64,000 bases of DNA from Ponticoccus alexandrii (GCF_016806125.1 NZ_CP047166.1:3162001-3226000); one strand, 5' to 3'. Shown: positions 35,787 through 44,662, numbered from the stretch's first letter. The notes: generated by a model not told the origin, from the letters alone. Program-made: numbers and translations.

Positions 35787-37276
35787 CAAAGGCCTACCCC
35801 GGCGTCGTGGCCAACGACGCCGTGTCCTTCGACATCGGCAAGGGCGAGATCCACGCCCTTCTGGGCGAGAACGGCGCGGGCAAGTCGACGCTGGTCAAGA
35901 TGATCTTCGGCCTCGTGCAGCCGGACCGGGGCGAGATGACATGGGACGGTGCCGGTTTCGCGCCGACCAAGCCCTCGGACGCGCGGCGGACCGGCGTGGC
36001 GATGGTGTTCCAGCACTTCTCGCTCTTCGACGCGCTGGACGTGGCCGAGAACGTCGCGCTGGGGATGGAAGAGCCCCCCGCCATGACGCAACTGGCGCGG
36101 CAGATCCGCGAGGTCTCCGAAACCTACGGCCTGCCGCTGGACCCGACGCGGACCGTGGGCACCCTCTCGGCGGGCGAGCGGCAGCGGGTCGAGATCATTC
36201 GCTGCCTGCTGCAGAACCCGCGCCTGCTGATCATGGACGAGCCGACGAGCGTGCTGACGCCGCAAGAGGTCGAGATCCTCTTCGAGACGCTGAACAAGCT
36301 CCGCGCCGAGGGGACCTCTATCCTGTATATCTCGCACAAGCTGGAAGAGATCCGGGCGCTTTGCGACACGGCGACGATCCTGCGGCTGGGCAAGAAGGTC
36401 GACACCTGCATCCCGCGCGAGACCACGGCGCGGGAGATGGCCGAGATGATGGTGGGCAGCAGTTTTGCCACGCCCGAGGCGCGCGGCGTCGAGAAGGGCG
36501 CGGTGCTGCTGGAGACGCGCGGCCTGTCGCTGTCCGCGCCCGGCGCCTTTGGCACGCCCCTGCGGGACATCTCCTTCGAGGTGCGCGCGGGCGAGGTGCT
36601 GGGCCTTGGCGGCGTGGCCGGGAACGGGCAGGACGAATTGCTGGCGGCGCTGTCAGGAGAGCGGCTGGCGCCCGAGGGCTCGGTCTTCCTGAAGGGCGCG
36701 GATATCAGCCGGCAGGGGCCGGTGGCGCGGCGGGCGGCGGGGCTCTTGTCGGCGCCGGAAGAGCGGCTGGGCCATGCGGCGGCCCCCGACATGAGCCTGC
36801 TGGAGAACGGCGTGCTGACGGCGGCGCGGCGCAAGGGCATGCTGAGCAGCGGCTTCATCTCGTGGGGCAAGGCCAAGAGCTTTGCCGAAGAGGTGATCGC
36901 GCGCTTCGACGTGCGGACCCCGGGGGTGCACACGGCGGCGCGGGCGCTGTCGGGCGGCAACCTGCAAAAGTACGTGGTGGGCCGCGAGATCATGCAGGAC
37001 CCCGAGGTGCTGGTGATCAACCAGCCCACATGGGGCGTGGACGCGGCGGCGGCGGCCTTCATCCGGCAGCAGATCCTCGATCTGGCGGCCAAGGGCAGCG
37101 CGGTCGTGGTGATCAGCCAGGACCTCGACGAATTGATGGAGGTCTCGGACCGCTTCGGCGCGCTGAACGAGGGGCGGCTGTCGGCGCTGCGCCCGGTTGC
37201 CGACTTGGACATGGAGCAGATCGGCCTGATGATGGGTGGCGCGCATGACATGGAGGTGGCCCATGTGGAGGCGTGA
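35753..37276 (+). CDS. ABC transporter ATP-binding protein, purine/nucleoside type
   Basis: This is a duplicated ATPase of 507 residues in the RbsA/YufO style that serves BMP-type importers. Domain 1 is complete: Walker A GENGAGKST, signature LSAGERQRVEI, Walker B LLIMDEPTSVL and switch ISHKLEE. Domain 2 has the usual degenerate Walker A (GVAGNGQDEL) but keeps LSGGNLQKYVVGREI. It starts at GTG 35753, within the end of xdhC. Together with two permeases and a BMP-family binding protein it probably imports purine nucleosides or bases for the XDH pathway; the exact substrate is inferred from context. Confidence 0.92.
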   Translation: MAEPLLSIRGLTKAYPGVVANDAVSFDIGKGEIHALLGENGAGKSTLVKMIFGLVQPDRGEMTWDGAGFAPTKPSDARRTGVAMVFQHFSLFDALDVAENVALGMEEPPAMTQLARQIREVSETYGLPLDPTRTVGTLSAGERQRVEIIRCLLQNPRLLIMDEPTSVLTPQEVEILFETLNKLRAEGTSILYISHKLEEIRALCDTATILRLGKKVDTCIPRETTAREMAEMMVGSSFATPEARGVEKGAVLLETRGLSLSAPGAFGTPLRDISFEVRAGEVLGLGGVAGNGQDELLAALSGERLAPEGSVFLKGADISRQGPVARRAAGLLSAPEERLGHAAAPDMSLLENGVLTAARRKGMLSSGFISWGKAKSFAEEVIARFDVRTPGVHTAARALSGGNLQKYVVGREIMQDPEVLVINQPTWGVDAAAAAFIRQQILDLAAKGSAVVVISQDLDELMEVSDRFGALNEGRLSALRPVADLDMEQIGLMMGGAHDMEVAHVEA

Positions 37277-37292
37277 CCGCTTGATGCAGGCG

Positions 37293-37337
37293 CCGGTTTC
37301 TTTCAAAGAAACCGGTTCGGAATTTTTGGAAAATTCC
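37293..37337. repeat. Twin palindrome inside the transporter operon (pair D)
   Basis: There are two hairpins 3 bp apart. The first (37293-37315) has 11-bp arms CCGGTTTCTTT / AAAGAAACCGG; the second (37319-37337) is GGAATTTT / AAAATTCC around TGG. It sits in the 84-bp gap between the ATPase and the first permease, where it might act as a processing or partial attenuation site. Confidence 0.7.
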
Positions 37338-37360
37338 GGGCGCGCGACGGAGGGCGAGGC

Positions 37361-38446
37361 ATGATCCGACTGGAGAAGCGCCCGCAGCCCTCGCGGCTCT
37401 GGACCGTGCTGACGCCGGTCGTGGCGGTGGTGCTGACGATGATCGTCGGTGGCATCCTCTTCTGGTTCCTCGGGGCGCAGCCGGTCGAGGCGATCCGCAC
37501 GATCTTCTGGGACCCACTCTTTCACCCGCAGTTCGCCAGCTACTCGCGCCCGCAACTGCTGGTGAAGGCCGCGCCGCTGATCCTGATCGCCATCGGCCTG
37601 TCGATCGGCTTTCGCGCGGGCATCTGGAATATCGGCGCCGAGGGACAGTACATCATCGGCGCCGTCTGCGGGGCGGGTGCGGGGCTTGCGCTCTATCCGT
37701 CCGAAAGCGTGCTGGTCTTTCCGCTGATGGTGGTCTGCGGCGCATTGGGCGGCTGGGCCTGGGCGATGATCCCGGCGGTGCTCAAGACCCGCTTCGGCAC
37801 CAACGAGATCCTCGTCTCGCTGATGCTGGTCTACGTGGCGCAAAACGTGCTGATTTCGGTCTCGACGGGCCTCTTGCGCAACCCCGAGGGCATGGGCTTT
37901 CCCGGCTCGCGGAATTTCAAGCAATGGCCCGCGGTGTTCAACGGCGAGCTGGTCCCGGGCACGGGCATGCACTGGGGCGTCGTCGCGGCCCTCATCGCGG
38001 TGATCGCGGCGCAGGTCATGATGACGCGGCACATTCAGGGCTTCAACATCCGCCTGACCGGAGAGGCGCCGCGCGCCGCCCGTTTCGCCGGCGTGAACCC
38101 GGCGCGGATCGTGTTCCTCTGCCTCGGCCTTGCCGGTGCGCTGGCGGGCATGGCGGGGCTCTTCGAGGTCACCGGCCCGGCGGGCCAGCTGACCGACAAG
38201 TTCAACGCGGGCTACGGCTTTACCGCGATCATCGTGGCTTTCCTCGGGCGGCTGAACCCGGTGGGCATCCTGCTGGCGGGCCTCCTGATGGCGCTGACCT
38301 ACATCGGCGGGGAGTTGGCGCAGCTGATGCTGAGCCTGCCCGGCGCGGCGATCCAGTTGTTTCAGGGCATGCTGCTGTTCTTCCTGCTGGCGATGGATGT
38401 CTTCACCAACTACCGGCTGCGCTTCGGCGCGGGGGTGGCGGCGTGA
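37361..38446 (+). CDS. ABC transporter permease, BMP/nucleoside type (first)
   Basis: A 361-residue inner-membrane protein has about nine hydrophobic segments. It belongs to the branched-chain/ribose-type permease family (BPD_transp_2), seen from the N-terminal VVAVVLTMIVGGILFWFLGA and the central block RAGIWNIGAEGQYIIGAVCG, followed by LKTRFGTNEILVSLMLVYVA. LTGEAPRAARFAGVNPARIV is the cytoplasmic loop that contacts the ATPase. It pairs with the second permease downstream. The role in purine nucleoside import is inferred from the xdh context. Confidence 0.92.
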   Translation: MIRLEKRPQPSRLWTVLTPVVAVVLTMIVGGILFWFLGAQPVEAIRTIFWDPLFHPQFASYSRPQLLVKAAPLILIAIGLSIGFRAGIWNIGAEGQYIIGAVCGAGAGLALYPSESVLVFPLMVVCGALGGWAWAMIPAVLKTRFGTNEILVSLMLVYVAQNVLISVSTGLLRNPEGMGFPGSRNFKQWPAVFNGELVPGTGMHWGVVAALIAVIAAQVMMTRHIQGFNIRLTGEAPRAARFAGVNPARIVFLCLGLAGALAGMAGLFEVTGPAGQLTDKFNAGYGFTAIIVAFLGRLNPVGILLAGLLMALTYIGGELAQLMLSLPGAAIQLFQGMLLFFLLAMDVFTNYRLRFGAGVAA

Positions 38447-38485
38447 TGCGGTTGGCTGGCCTGAGCCCCTGGGGCACGGATGGGA

Positions 38486-38540
38486 ACGAGGGGCGCCGCC
38501 CCTCGCGCTCCCCGAGGTATTTCCGGACCAAAGAAGGGGC
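38486..38540 (+). repeat. Dispersed GAGGTATTT-type repeat, between the permease genes
   Basis: GC hairpin (GAGGGGCGCCGCCCCTC, 38489-38505), then CGCTCCCCGAGGTATTTCC and GGACCAAAGAAG. It fills part of the 163-bp gap between two operon genes that are normally adjacent. Confidence 0.85.
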
Positions 38541-38609
38541 GAACGGGCTCCGCCACAACAGGAGTGGGTCGCGTGCCGGGACCGCGTGCGATCAGGGAGG
38601 GTTTGCCTG

Positions 38610-39533
38610 ATGGATTTCGGTTCGATCAACCCGGCCCTGCTGGTTGCCTCGATCATGATTTCGGCCACGCCGATCCTTCTGGCCGCCATCGGGGAGATGG
38701 TGGTCGAGAAATCGGGCGTGCTGAACCTTGGCGTCGAGGGCATGATGATCACCGGCGCGGTGGTGGGCTTCGCGGTGGGGGTCAGCTTCACCTCTCCGGC
38801 GCTGGGGTTCGTGGCGGCGGCGGCGGGGGGCGCGGCGCTGAGCCTTGTCTTTGCGGTCCTGACGCAGGTGCTGCTGTCGAACCAGGTCGCCACGGGGTTG
38901 GGGTTGACGCTGGCCGGGCTGGGCCTGTCGAGCCTGATCGGCAAACCCTATGAGGGGATCAAGTCCCCCACCCTGCCGAAGCTGGATATCCCGGTGCTCT
39001 CGGACCTGCCCGTCCTCGGGCGCATGCTGTTTTCGCACGATGCCATGGTCTATCTGTCGCTGTTGCTGGTCGCGGGGGTCTGGGCCTTCCTGAAATACAC
39101 CCGCGCCGGGCTGATCCTGCGCGCGGTGGGCGAGAGCCATGGGTCCGCCCATGCCCTTGGCTACAAGGTCGTGCGCATCCGCGTGGCTGCCATCCTCTTC
39201 GGCGGCGCCTGCGCGGGGCTGGGGGGCGCCTACCTGTCCCTTGTCCGGGTGCCGCAATGGACCGAGGGCATGACGGCCGGCGCGGGATGGATCGCGCTGG
39301 CCATCGTCGTCTTCGCCTCGTGGCGGGCGGGGCGCGTGGCGCTGGGGGCCTACCTCTTCGGCGGCATCACCGTGCTGCAGCTGAACCTGCAGGCGGCGGG
39401 GGCCAGCGTACCCGTCGCGCTGCTGTCAGCCTCGCCCTACCTGATCACCATCATCGTGCTCGTCATCATCTCGGCACGCGGTGCGCATGGCGCGCCCGCC
39501 TCACTGGGCCGATCCTTCCACGCCTCGTCCTGA
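38610..39533 (+). CDS. ABC transporter permease, BMP/nucleoside type (second)
   Basis: A 307-residue permease starts at ATG 38610 with GGGAGG 10 nt upstream. The 71 in-frame codons before it are encoded by the previous gene's end and a repeat, so they are not used. It has eight or more hydrophobic spans. The conserved IGEMVVEKSGVLNLGVEGMM lies near the N-terminus and RAVGESHGSAHALGYKVVRI forms the ATPase-contact loop. It forms the heterodimeric channel with the first permease. Confidence 0.92.
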   Translation: MDFGSINPALLVASIMISATPILLAAIGEMVVEKSGVLNLGVEGMMITGAVVGFAVGVSFTSPALGFVAAAAGGAALSLVFAVLTQVLLSNQVATGLGLTLAGLGLSSLIGKPYEGIKSPTLPKLDIPVLSDLPVLGRMLFSHDAMVYLSLLLVAGVWAFLKYTRAGLILRAVGESHGSAHALGYKVVRIRVAAILFGGACAGLGGAYLSLVRVPQWTEGMTAGAGWIALAIVVFASWRAGRVALGAYLFGGITVLQLNLQAAGASVPVALLSASPYLITIIVLVIISARGAHGAPASLGRSFHASS

Positions 39534-39564
39534 GGCCAACCATAACCAACGGGAGACCACTCAC

Positions 39565-40641
39565 ATGCTTCGCAGAACCCTTCTTGCCTCCGCTGCCGTC
39601 GCGCTGACGCTGGGCAGCGCCGCCGTGGCGCAGGACGATCCACTGACCGCGGGCTTCATCTACATCGGACCGCCGGGAGACGGTGGCTGGACCTACGAAC
39701 ATGATCAGGCCCGCCAGAAGATGGAGGCCCATTTCGAGGGCAAGGTGAAGACCGTCGCGCAGGAGAACGTGCCGGAAAGCGCGGATGCCGAGGGCGCGAT
39801 CACCCGGATGGCGCTGTCGGGCGCCGACATCATCTTCACCACCTCCTTTGGCTACATGGACCCGACCATCGCGGTGGCTGAGAAATTCCCCGACGTGAAG
39901 TTCGAGCATGCCACCGGCTACAAGCGCGCGGACAACGTCTCGACCTATTCGGCGCGCTTCTACGAGGGTCGCGCGATTCAGGGCCACATCGCGGGCAAGA
40001 TGACCAAGACCAACAAGATCGGTTACATCGCCTCGGTGCCGATCCCCGAGGTCGTGCGCGGCATCAACTCTGCCTACCTGCACGCCAAGAAGGTGAACCC
40101 GGACGTCGAGTTCTCGATCATCTGGCTGTATACGTGGTTCGACCCGGCGAAAGAGGCCGACGCGGCCCGCGCCCTGATCGAGAACGGCGCCGACGTGGTG
40201 CTGCAGCACACCGACTCCACCGCACCGCAGGCCGCCGCGCAGGAAGCCGGGAATGTCATCACCTTCGGGCAGGCCTCCGACATGGCGGACTACGCGCCGA
40301 TGCCGCGCGTCTCGTCGATCATCGACAACTGGGCGCCCTATTACATCGAGCGCGTGCAGGCGGTCATGGACGGCACCTGGGAGTCGAAAGACACGTGGGA
40401 CGGCATTTCGACCGGCATGGTCGGCATCGGCGAGATCACCGACGCGGTACCCGAAGACGTGAAGGCCGAGGCGCTGGCCATGAAGGAGGCGATTGCCTCT
40501 GGCGAGTACCACCCCTTCACCGGCCCGATCAACAAGGCCGACGGCACGGCATGGCTGGCCGAGGGTGAGGTTGCCAGCGACGGCGACCTTGCGGGCATGC
40601 TCTTCTACGTCGAAGGCATCAACGCGGAAGTGCCGCAGTAA
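39565..40641 (+). CDS. BMP-family ABC transporter substrate-binding protein
   Basis: This is a 358-residue periplasmic protein with signal peptide MLRRTLLASAAVALTLGSAA (cut near AVA). The mature part is a BMP/PnrA-like domain: AGFIYIGPPGDGGWTYEHDQ, then SGADIIFTTSFGYMDPTIAV, GYKRADNVSTYSARFYEGRA, and NGADVVLQHTDSTAPQ followed by the hinge region. PnrA-like proteins bind nucleosides, which suits the xanthine dehydrogenase neighbours. There is no lipobox, so it is freely periplasmic. It is the last gene before a strong terminator. Confidence 0.93.
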   Translation: MLRRTLLASAAVALTLGSAAVAQDDPLTAGFIYIGPPGDGGWTYEHDQARQKMEAHFEGKVKTVAQENVPESADAEGAITRMALSGADIIFTTSFGYMDPTIAVAEKFPDVKFEHATGYKRADNVSTYSARFYEGRAIQGHIAGKMTKTNKIGYIASVPIPEVVRGINSAYLHAKKVNPDVEFSIIWLYTWFDPAKEADAARALIENGADVVLQHTDSTAPQAAAQEAGNVITFGQASDMADYAPMPRVSSIIDNWAPYYIERVQAVMDGTWESKDTWDGISTGMVGIGEITDAVPEDVKAEALAMKEAIASGEYHPFTGPINKADGTAWLAEGEVASDGDLAGMLFYVEGINAEVPQ

Positions 40642-40668
40642 GCACAGGACCGATACGGGTCTACCTGA

Positions 40669-40703
40669 CGCCCCCGAAGGAGACTTCGGGGGCGTTTTCG
40701 TTT
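40669..40703 (+). terminator. Strong rho-independent terminator of the xdh-transporter operon
   Basis: CGCCCCCGAAG (40669-40679) pairs perfectly with CTTCGGGGGCG (40684-40694) around a 4-nt loop and is followed by TTTTCGTTT. It lies 27 nt after the binding-protein stop. Confidence 0.95.
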
Positions 40704-41176
40704 CCGCTGAGGACGACCTCTCACCGCTCGCGTTGAGATGCGCTCCCGACGGAAACCCCGGGGGCGTTTGCACTGCACGCGTAGGTAGACAGCTTTCAAC
40801 CGCTGAGCCGCGCCATCGCAGGGCCGTGGTCCGGCGATCTTCGGTTTCTGGAAGGCAGTTTATCCTCGCCAAGTCCGTACGAGTTCAGACAGGTCGCGCT
40901 AACATCAGCCAAATCGCCGGGCCCCGGTACGGCCCGGCGATGGCGCGGCGGCCTGCGGCCTTGAGTCCGCGCTGGGTGGTGGGTCGCCTCGTTGCAAAGT
41001 TTGAGCCGTGCAAGACACCGCTTTTAAGGAAGATCTGGAGGCATCCCCAAATACAGGCCTATCCCTAGCGGCCAGCCCTCCCGCCGCAAACTTAACCTTT
41101 GTTAAAGAATATCGGAACCGCACACTCTCCCCTGCGTTGTGCGCGAAAAGCACTTTAAGAACAGGGGACAGAATTC
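40704..41176. other. Long intergenic region upstream of the BCCT gene
   Basis: About 470 bp contain no supported gene. A 9-bp perfect hairpin CGCCGGGCC / GGCCCGGCG lies at 40915-40939. Just upstream of the BCCT gene is an AT-rich dyad TTAAC-CTTT-GTTAA (41092-41105) that could be a regulator site. A short plus-strand frame across 40876-41068 looks protein-like only in parts, and I do not call it. Confidence 0.45.
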
Positions 41177-42802
41177 TTGGAACAGCTTGCCCGGAAACTC
41201 GGTCTGCGCACCGACCCGACCATCTTTTTCGCATCAGCCGGATTCACCCTTGTCTTCGTCCTCGCGCTCGTCATCGCGCCCGAAGCCATCGGTCAGGCCT
41301 TCGCCGCCGGTCGGGCATGGATCGTCACCAACCTCGGCTGGTTCTTCATCCTCGGCGTCAATGTCTGGCTCGGCTTCCTGATCTGGGCCGCCACCTCGCG
41401 GCACGGACACATCCGGCTTGGCCCCAAGGGCTCGCGCCCCGAATTCAGCAACCTGTCGTGGTTCACCATGCTTTTCGCGGGCGGCATCGGCACGGTGCTG
41501 ATGTTCTGGGGCGTGGCAGAGCCGATCTCGCATTTTTCCGCGCCGCCGATACAGGGGGTGGAGCCCTATACCGAGCAGGCCGCACGCGACGCCATGTCGA
41601 TCGCTATCTACCACCTTGGCCTGCACACATGGACGATCTTCACGCTGCCGGGACTGGCCTTCGCCTACTTCATCAACCGCTACGAACTGCCGGTGCGCGT
41701 GTCCTCGGTCTTTTATCCGCTGCTGCGCGAGGGCATCCACGGCCCCATCGGCAAGGCCATCGACGTGGCGGCCATCCTCGGCACGCTGTTCGGGGTCGCG
41801 GTCTCGCTCGGCCTCGGCTCCAGCCAGATTGCGGCGGGCCTGAACGAGCTCTTCGGCACGGGCGACGGCGCGACGGTGCAGGTCATCATCCTCGCGGTGC
41901 TGACCGTCGTGGCCGTCTGCTCCATCGTGGTGGGGCTGGACAAGGGCGTTAAGGTGCTGTCGAACCTCAACATCGGCATGGCCGTGGGTCTGATGGTCTT
42001 CGTGCTGGTCTGCGGATCGACCCTGTTCCTGCTGCGCGGCATCGTCGAGACCTTCGGCCTCTACTTCGGCAACCTGCCGCGCCTGGCCTTCTGGAACGAC
42101 ATGCTGGCCAACAACAACCCCAACACCGACACATGGGGCTGGCAGGGCGGCTGGACCGTCTTCTACTGGGCATGGACCGTGACATGGTCGCCCTTCATCG
42201 GCCTCTTCGTGGCGCGCATCTCGCGCGGGCGCACGATCCGCGAGTTCGTTTTCGGCGTGCTGATGGCGCCCTCGCTCTTCACGCTGATCTGGTTCGCGAT
42301 CTTCGGCTGGCAGGCGATGGAGTTCGACGGCCTAGGCCTTGCCGCCCGCGCCGCCATGGGTGAGGAGGCCGGGCAGATCAGCGCGGCGGTGGCCGACAGC
42401 GTGCCGCTGGCGATGTTCGCCTTCTTCGAGCACTTCCCGTTCACCACCCTCGTGCAGGGCTTCGCGGTGGTGATCGTGGCGATCTTCTTCGCCACCTCCT
42501 CGGACTCGGCCAGCCTTGTGGTGGACATGCTCTGCACCGGCTCGCCGGAACCCGGCCCGGTCGGTCAGCGCGTCTTCTGGGGCGCGGCAGAGGGGCTGGT
42601 CGCCGCCATGCTGATCGTGCTGGCGGGAGACGCGGGCCTCGACGCGCTGCAACAGGTGATCACCGTGGTTGGCCTGCCGATCTTCGTGCTGGTCTGCATG
42701 ATGATCCCCTCGCTGATCCGGGGCTTCGCCATGGAAGAGATCGACCACATCACCATCGGCACCCGGCCAGAGCTGGAAGAGTTCCACCCGGACAACGCCT
42801 GA
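41177..42802 (+). CDS. BCCT-family transporter (betaine/choline/carnitine type)
   Basis: This is a 541-residue secondary transporter with about 12 membrane helices. The BCCT signature is clear: NLSWFTMLFAGGIGTVLMFW in helix 3, and the W-rich segment WTVFYWAWTVTWSPFIGLFV followed by ARISRGRTIREF. Family members import glycine betaine, choline, carnitine or DMSP with sodium or protons for osmoprotection or as carbon and sulfur sources; which substrate applies here is not decidable by eye. Translation begins at a TTG at 41177 with AGGGGA upstream, since no ATG/GTG is well placed. The N- and C-terminal tails are short, so osmosensing by long tails is unlikely. Confidence 0.93.
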   Translation: MEQLARKLGLRTDPTIFFASAGFTLVFVLALVIAPEAIGQAFAAGRAWIVTNLGWFFILGVNVWLGFLIWAATSRHGHIRLGPKGSRPEFSNLSWFTMLFAGGIGTVLMFWGVAEPISHFSAPPIQGVEPYTEQAARDAMSIAIYHLGLHTWTIFTLPGLAFAYFINRYELPVRVSSVFYPLLREGIHGPIGKAIDVAAILGTLFGVAVSLGLGSSQIAAGLNELFGTGDGATVQVIILAVLTVVAVCSIVVGLDKGVKVLSNLNIGMAVGLMVFVLVCGSTLFLLRGIVETFGLYFGNLPRLAFWNDMLANNNPNTDTWGWQGGWTVFYWAWTVTWSPFIGLFVARISRGRTIREFVFGVLMAPSLFTLIWFAIFGWQAMEFDGLGLAARAAMGEEAGQISAAVADSVPLAMFAFFEHFPFTTLVQGFAVVIVAIFFATSSDSASLVVDMLCTGSPEPGPVGQRVFWGAAEGLVAAMLIVLAGDAGLDALQQVITVVGLPIFVLVCMMIPSLIRGFAMEEIDHITIGTRPELEEFHPDNA

Positions 42803-43262
42803 CACAGACGGGGTGCCCAGCACGGGTGCCCTGCTCCGCCGTCCGGCGCCGCTGTTTCCCGGTCCAATGTAAACCGGCTGCGCCTTGGCCCCCGCCACTG
42901 CGAAAGGCCCCACGGGATTGGTCGTGTTCGCGCGGGTAAAGGCGCAGCCAGCACGGGCACAAGGGGGTAATCGGGGCGCATGGGCCATTCTCCCCGCCCC
43001 ACAGCCTGCCCGGTTGCAGGCCATCTGCCGAGCTCCCCGCCCAGAGACCCCACCGGGGCCAGATCGGCACAGCAGGTGCGCGTGGCCAGTCCTGTGCCAG
43101 AACCACGGCGGGGGTCGGACGATCCCGCCGCCCGAGTGGCACACCCTGCCGCAAGCGAGGGCCGACGCGCCCGCCCCCGGACAGGGGCAAAATCCTGCCC
43201 CACGGCATGCCCCCGACCACCGGCCCCTTGATGCCCGCGCGTGTCCGGGGCAAAGACAAAGG
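42803..43262. other. GC-rich intergenic region
   Basis: About 460 bp between the BCCT transporter and pdeM. The open frames on both strands here have the skewed composition of chance GC-rich frames. No terminator with a T-run or other clear element was identified. Confidence 0.5.
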
Positions 43263-43937
43263 ATGAACATCCACGGCTTTTCCTTCCGCGGCGTCTCGCT
43301 GCACGCCCTGCCCTCCGGTGCCCTGCACTGGCCCGAGGAAGGGCTGCTGGTGGTCTCGGACCTGCACCTTGGCAAGTCGGCCCGGCTGTCGGCGGTGGGC
43401 GGTGCGCAACTGCCGCCCTACGACACGCAGGAAACCCTGTCGCGGCTGGAGCAAGATCTGGCCGACACCCGCGCCCGGTCGGTGATCTGCCTCGGAGACA
43501 GCTTCGACGCGCCCGGGATCGATGCCTGCCTGCCCGAGCCAGAGGCCCTGTGGATCACCCGCCTGCAAGCCGGGCGCGACTGGACCTGGATCGAGGGCAA
43601 CCACGACCCCGGCCCGGTCGCCTTGGGTGGCACGCACCGGGCCGAGCATCATCTGGGTCCGCTGGTCTTTCGCCACATCGCCAGCCCCGGGGCAGAGGGC
43701 GAGGTTTCCGGCCACTACCACCCCAAGGCCCGGATCCTGGCGCGCGGGCGGGCGCTGACCCATCCCTGCTTTCTCTGCGACGCCCGACGGCTGATCCTGC
43801 CCGCCTACGGCGCCTATACCGGCGGGCTTTACTGTGACCGCGCGCCGCTGGCCACGCTGATGGGCCCCGAGGCCCGCGCGATCCTTCTGGCGCGGTGCCC
43901 CGTGGCGATCCCGATGCCGCGCGCCGCCGCAGGGTAA
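43263..43937 (+). CDS. pdeM: Ligase-associated DNA-damage-response endonuclease PdeM
   Basis: This is a 224-residue metallophosphoesterase. All metal-binding signatures are visible: SDLHLGKSA (D-x-H), LGDSFD (GD..D), EGNHD (GNHD) and SGHYHPKA (GH-x-H). The combination of this length with the AYTGGLYC C-terminal block fits PdeM, usually found with a DEXH helicase (Lhr-type) and DNA ligase in repair clusters. Here neither partner is next to it; the neighbours are a thioesterase and a BCCT transporter. The start is ATG 43263; upstream codons are non-homologous. Confidence 0.88.
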   Translation: MNIHGFSFRGVSLHALPSGALHWPEEGLLVVSDLHLGKSARLSAVGGAQLPPYDTQETLSRLEQDLADTRARSVICLGDSFDAPGIDACLPEPEALWITRLQAGRDWTWIEGNHDPGPVALGGTHRAEHHLGPLVFRHIASPGAEGEVSGHYHPKARILARGRALTHPCFLCDARRLILPAYGAYTGGLYCDRAPLATLMGPEARAILLARCPVAIPMPRAAAG

Positions 43938-43975
43938 CCCTTGCCGCCCGGGCCGTGCGCGGCAATGCTGGGGCC

Positions 43976-44407
43976 ATGCAAACCGACCTGGAAACCCGCA
44001 TCCGCGACAGTTTTGCCCGGCAGGGGCTGATGACGACACTGGGCGCCACGGTTGTTTCGGTTGGCCCGGGGACAGTGGAAATCCGCGTGCCGGTGACCGC
44101 CGCCGCCAGCCAGCAGCAGGGCTACGCGCATGGCGCGGTGGCCTTTGCCATAGGCGACAGTGCCGCGGGCTATGCCGCCGTCACGGTGCTGGCGCCGGGC
44201 GACGACGTGGTGACCTCGGACATGACGATCCATTACCTCGCCCCCGGCACCGGAGAGGCGCTGATCGCCCGCGGTCAGGTCGTGAAGCCCGGACGCCGGA
44301 TGCTGGTGACACAGGCGGATGTCTACGCGGTGACCGAAGGGGCAGAGCGCCACATCGCACGGCTGACCGGCACGATGGTGCGCATCCCGGCCCCCAATTC
44401 CCGGTAG
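43976..44407 (+). CDS. PaaI-type hotdog-fold thioesterase
   Basis: A 143-residue hotdog thioesterase starts at ATG 43976 (MQTDLETRIRDSFARQG). The PaaI/4HBT signature is QQQGYAHGAVAFAIGDSAAG, in which the HG..F..D pattern places the catalytic Asp, followed by TSDMTIHYLAPGTGEALIAR. It likely hydrolyses an acyl-CoA; the substrate is unknown. It follows pdeM by 38 bp on the same strand and precedes a large inverted repeat. Confidence 0.9.
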   Translation: MQTDLETRIRDSFARQGLMTTLGATVVSVGPGTVEIRVPVTAAASQQQGYAHGAVAFAIGDSAAGYAAVTVLAPGDDVVTSDMTIHYLAPGTGEALIARGQVVKPGRRMLVTQADVYAVTEGAERHIARLTGTMVRIPAPNSR

Positions 44408-44528
44408 CGCTCCGGCAGGTCGCCGGTCGATATCCGACCCGGCGGCGGGCCTGGCCGCCCGTGTGACGCGGATGGGCGCGGCCTCCGTTCAGGCGCGGCC
44501 TACCCCCTGTGCCCTTCCCCCGGTGCGG

Positions 44529-44597
44529 CGCCTGTTCCGGGGCGCGGGCGCATTAATGCCCGGCCGGAATACCAGCGCCCGCGCCCCGGAACAGGCG
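44529..44597. terminator. Large 23-bp inverted repeat between convergent genes
   Basis: Arms 44529-44551 and 44575-44597 are perfectly complementary over 23 bp (core CCTGTTCCGGGGCGCGGG), around a 23-nt loop containing ATTAATGCCC. It lies between the thioesterase gene and folD, which converge. There is no T-run, so it would be an unusual terminator. Confidence 0.7.
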
Positions 44598-44607
44598 AAG
44601 ACCCCTG

Positions 44608-44630
44608 TCGTGCCCCCTGCAGGGGCACGA
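44608..44630. terminator. Hairpin downstream of folD
   Basis: TCGTGCCCC / GGGGCACGA form a 9-bp stem around CTGCA. It lies between the larger inverted repeat and the folD stop codon; no T-run follows on either strand. Confidence 0.55.
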
Positions 44631-44662
44631 CCCTTCCGAAGATGATGGCCTGGCAGCCGGTT

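Noticed and set aside
38397-38609. A 71-codon N-terminal extension of the second permease
   Set aside because: It overlaps the first permease and the dispersed repeat, has no hydrophobic or family character, and a good ribosome site precedes ATG 38610.
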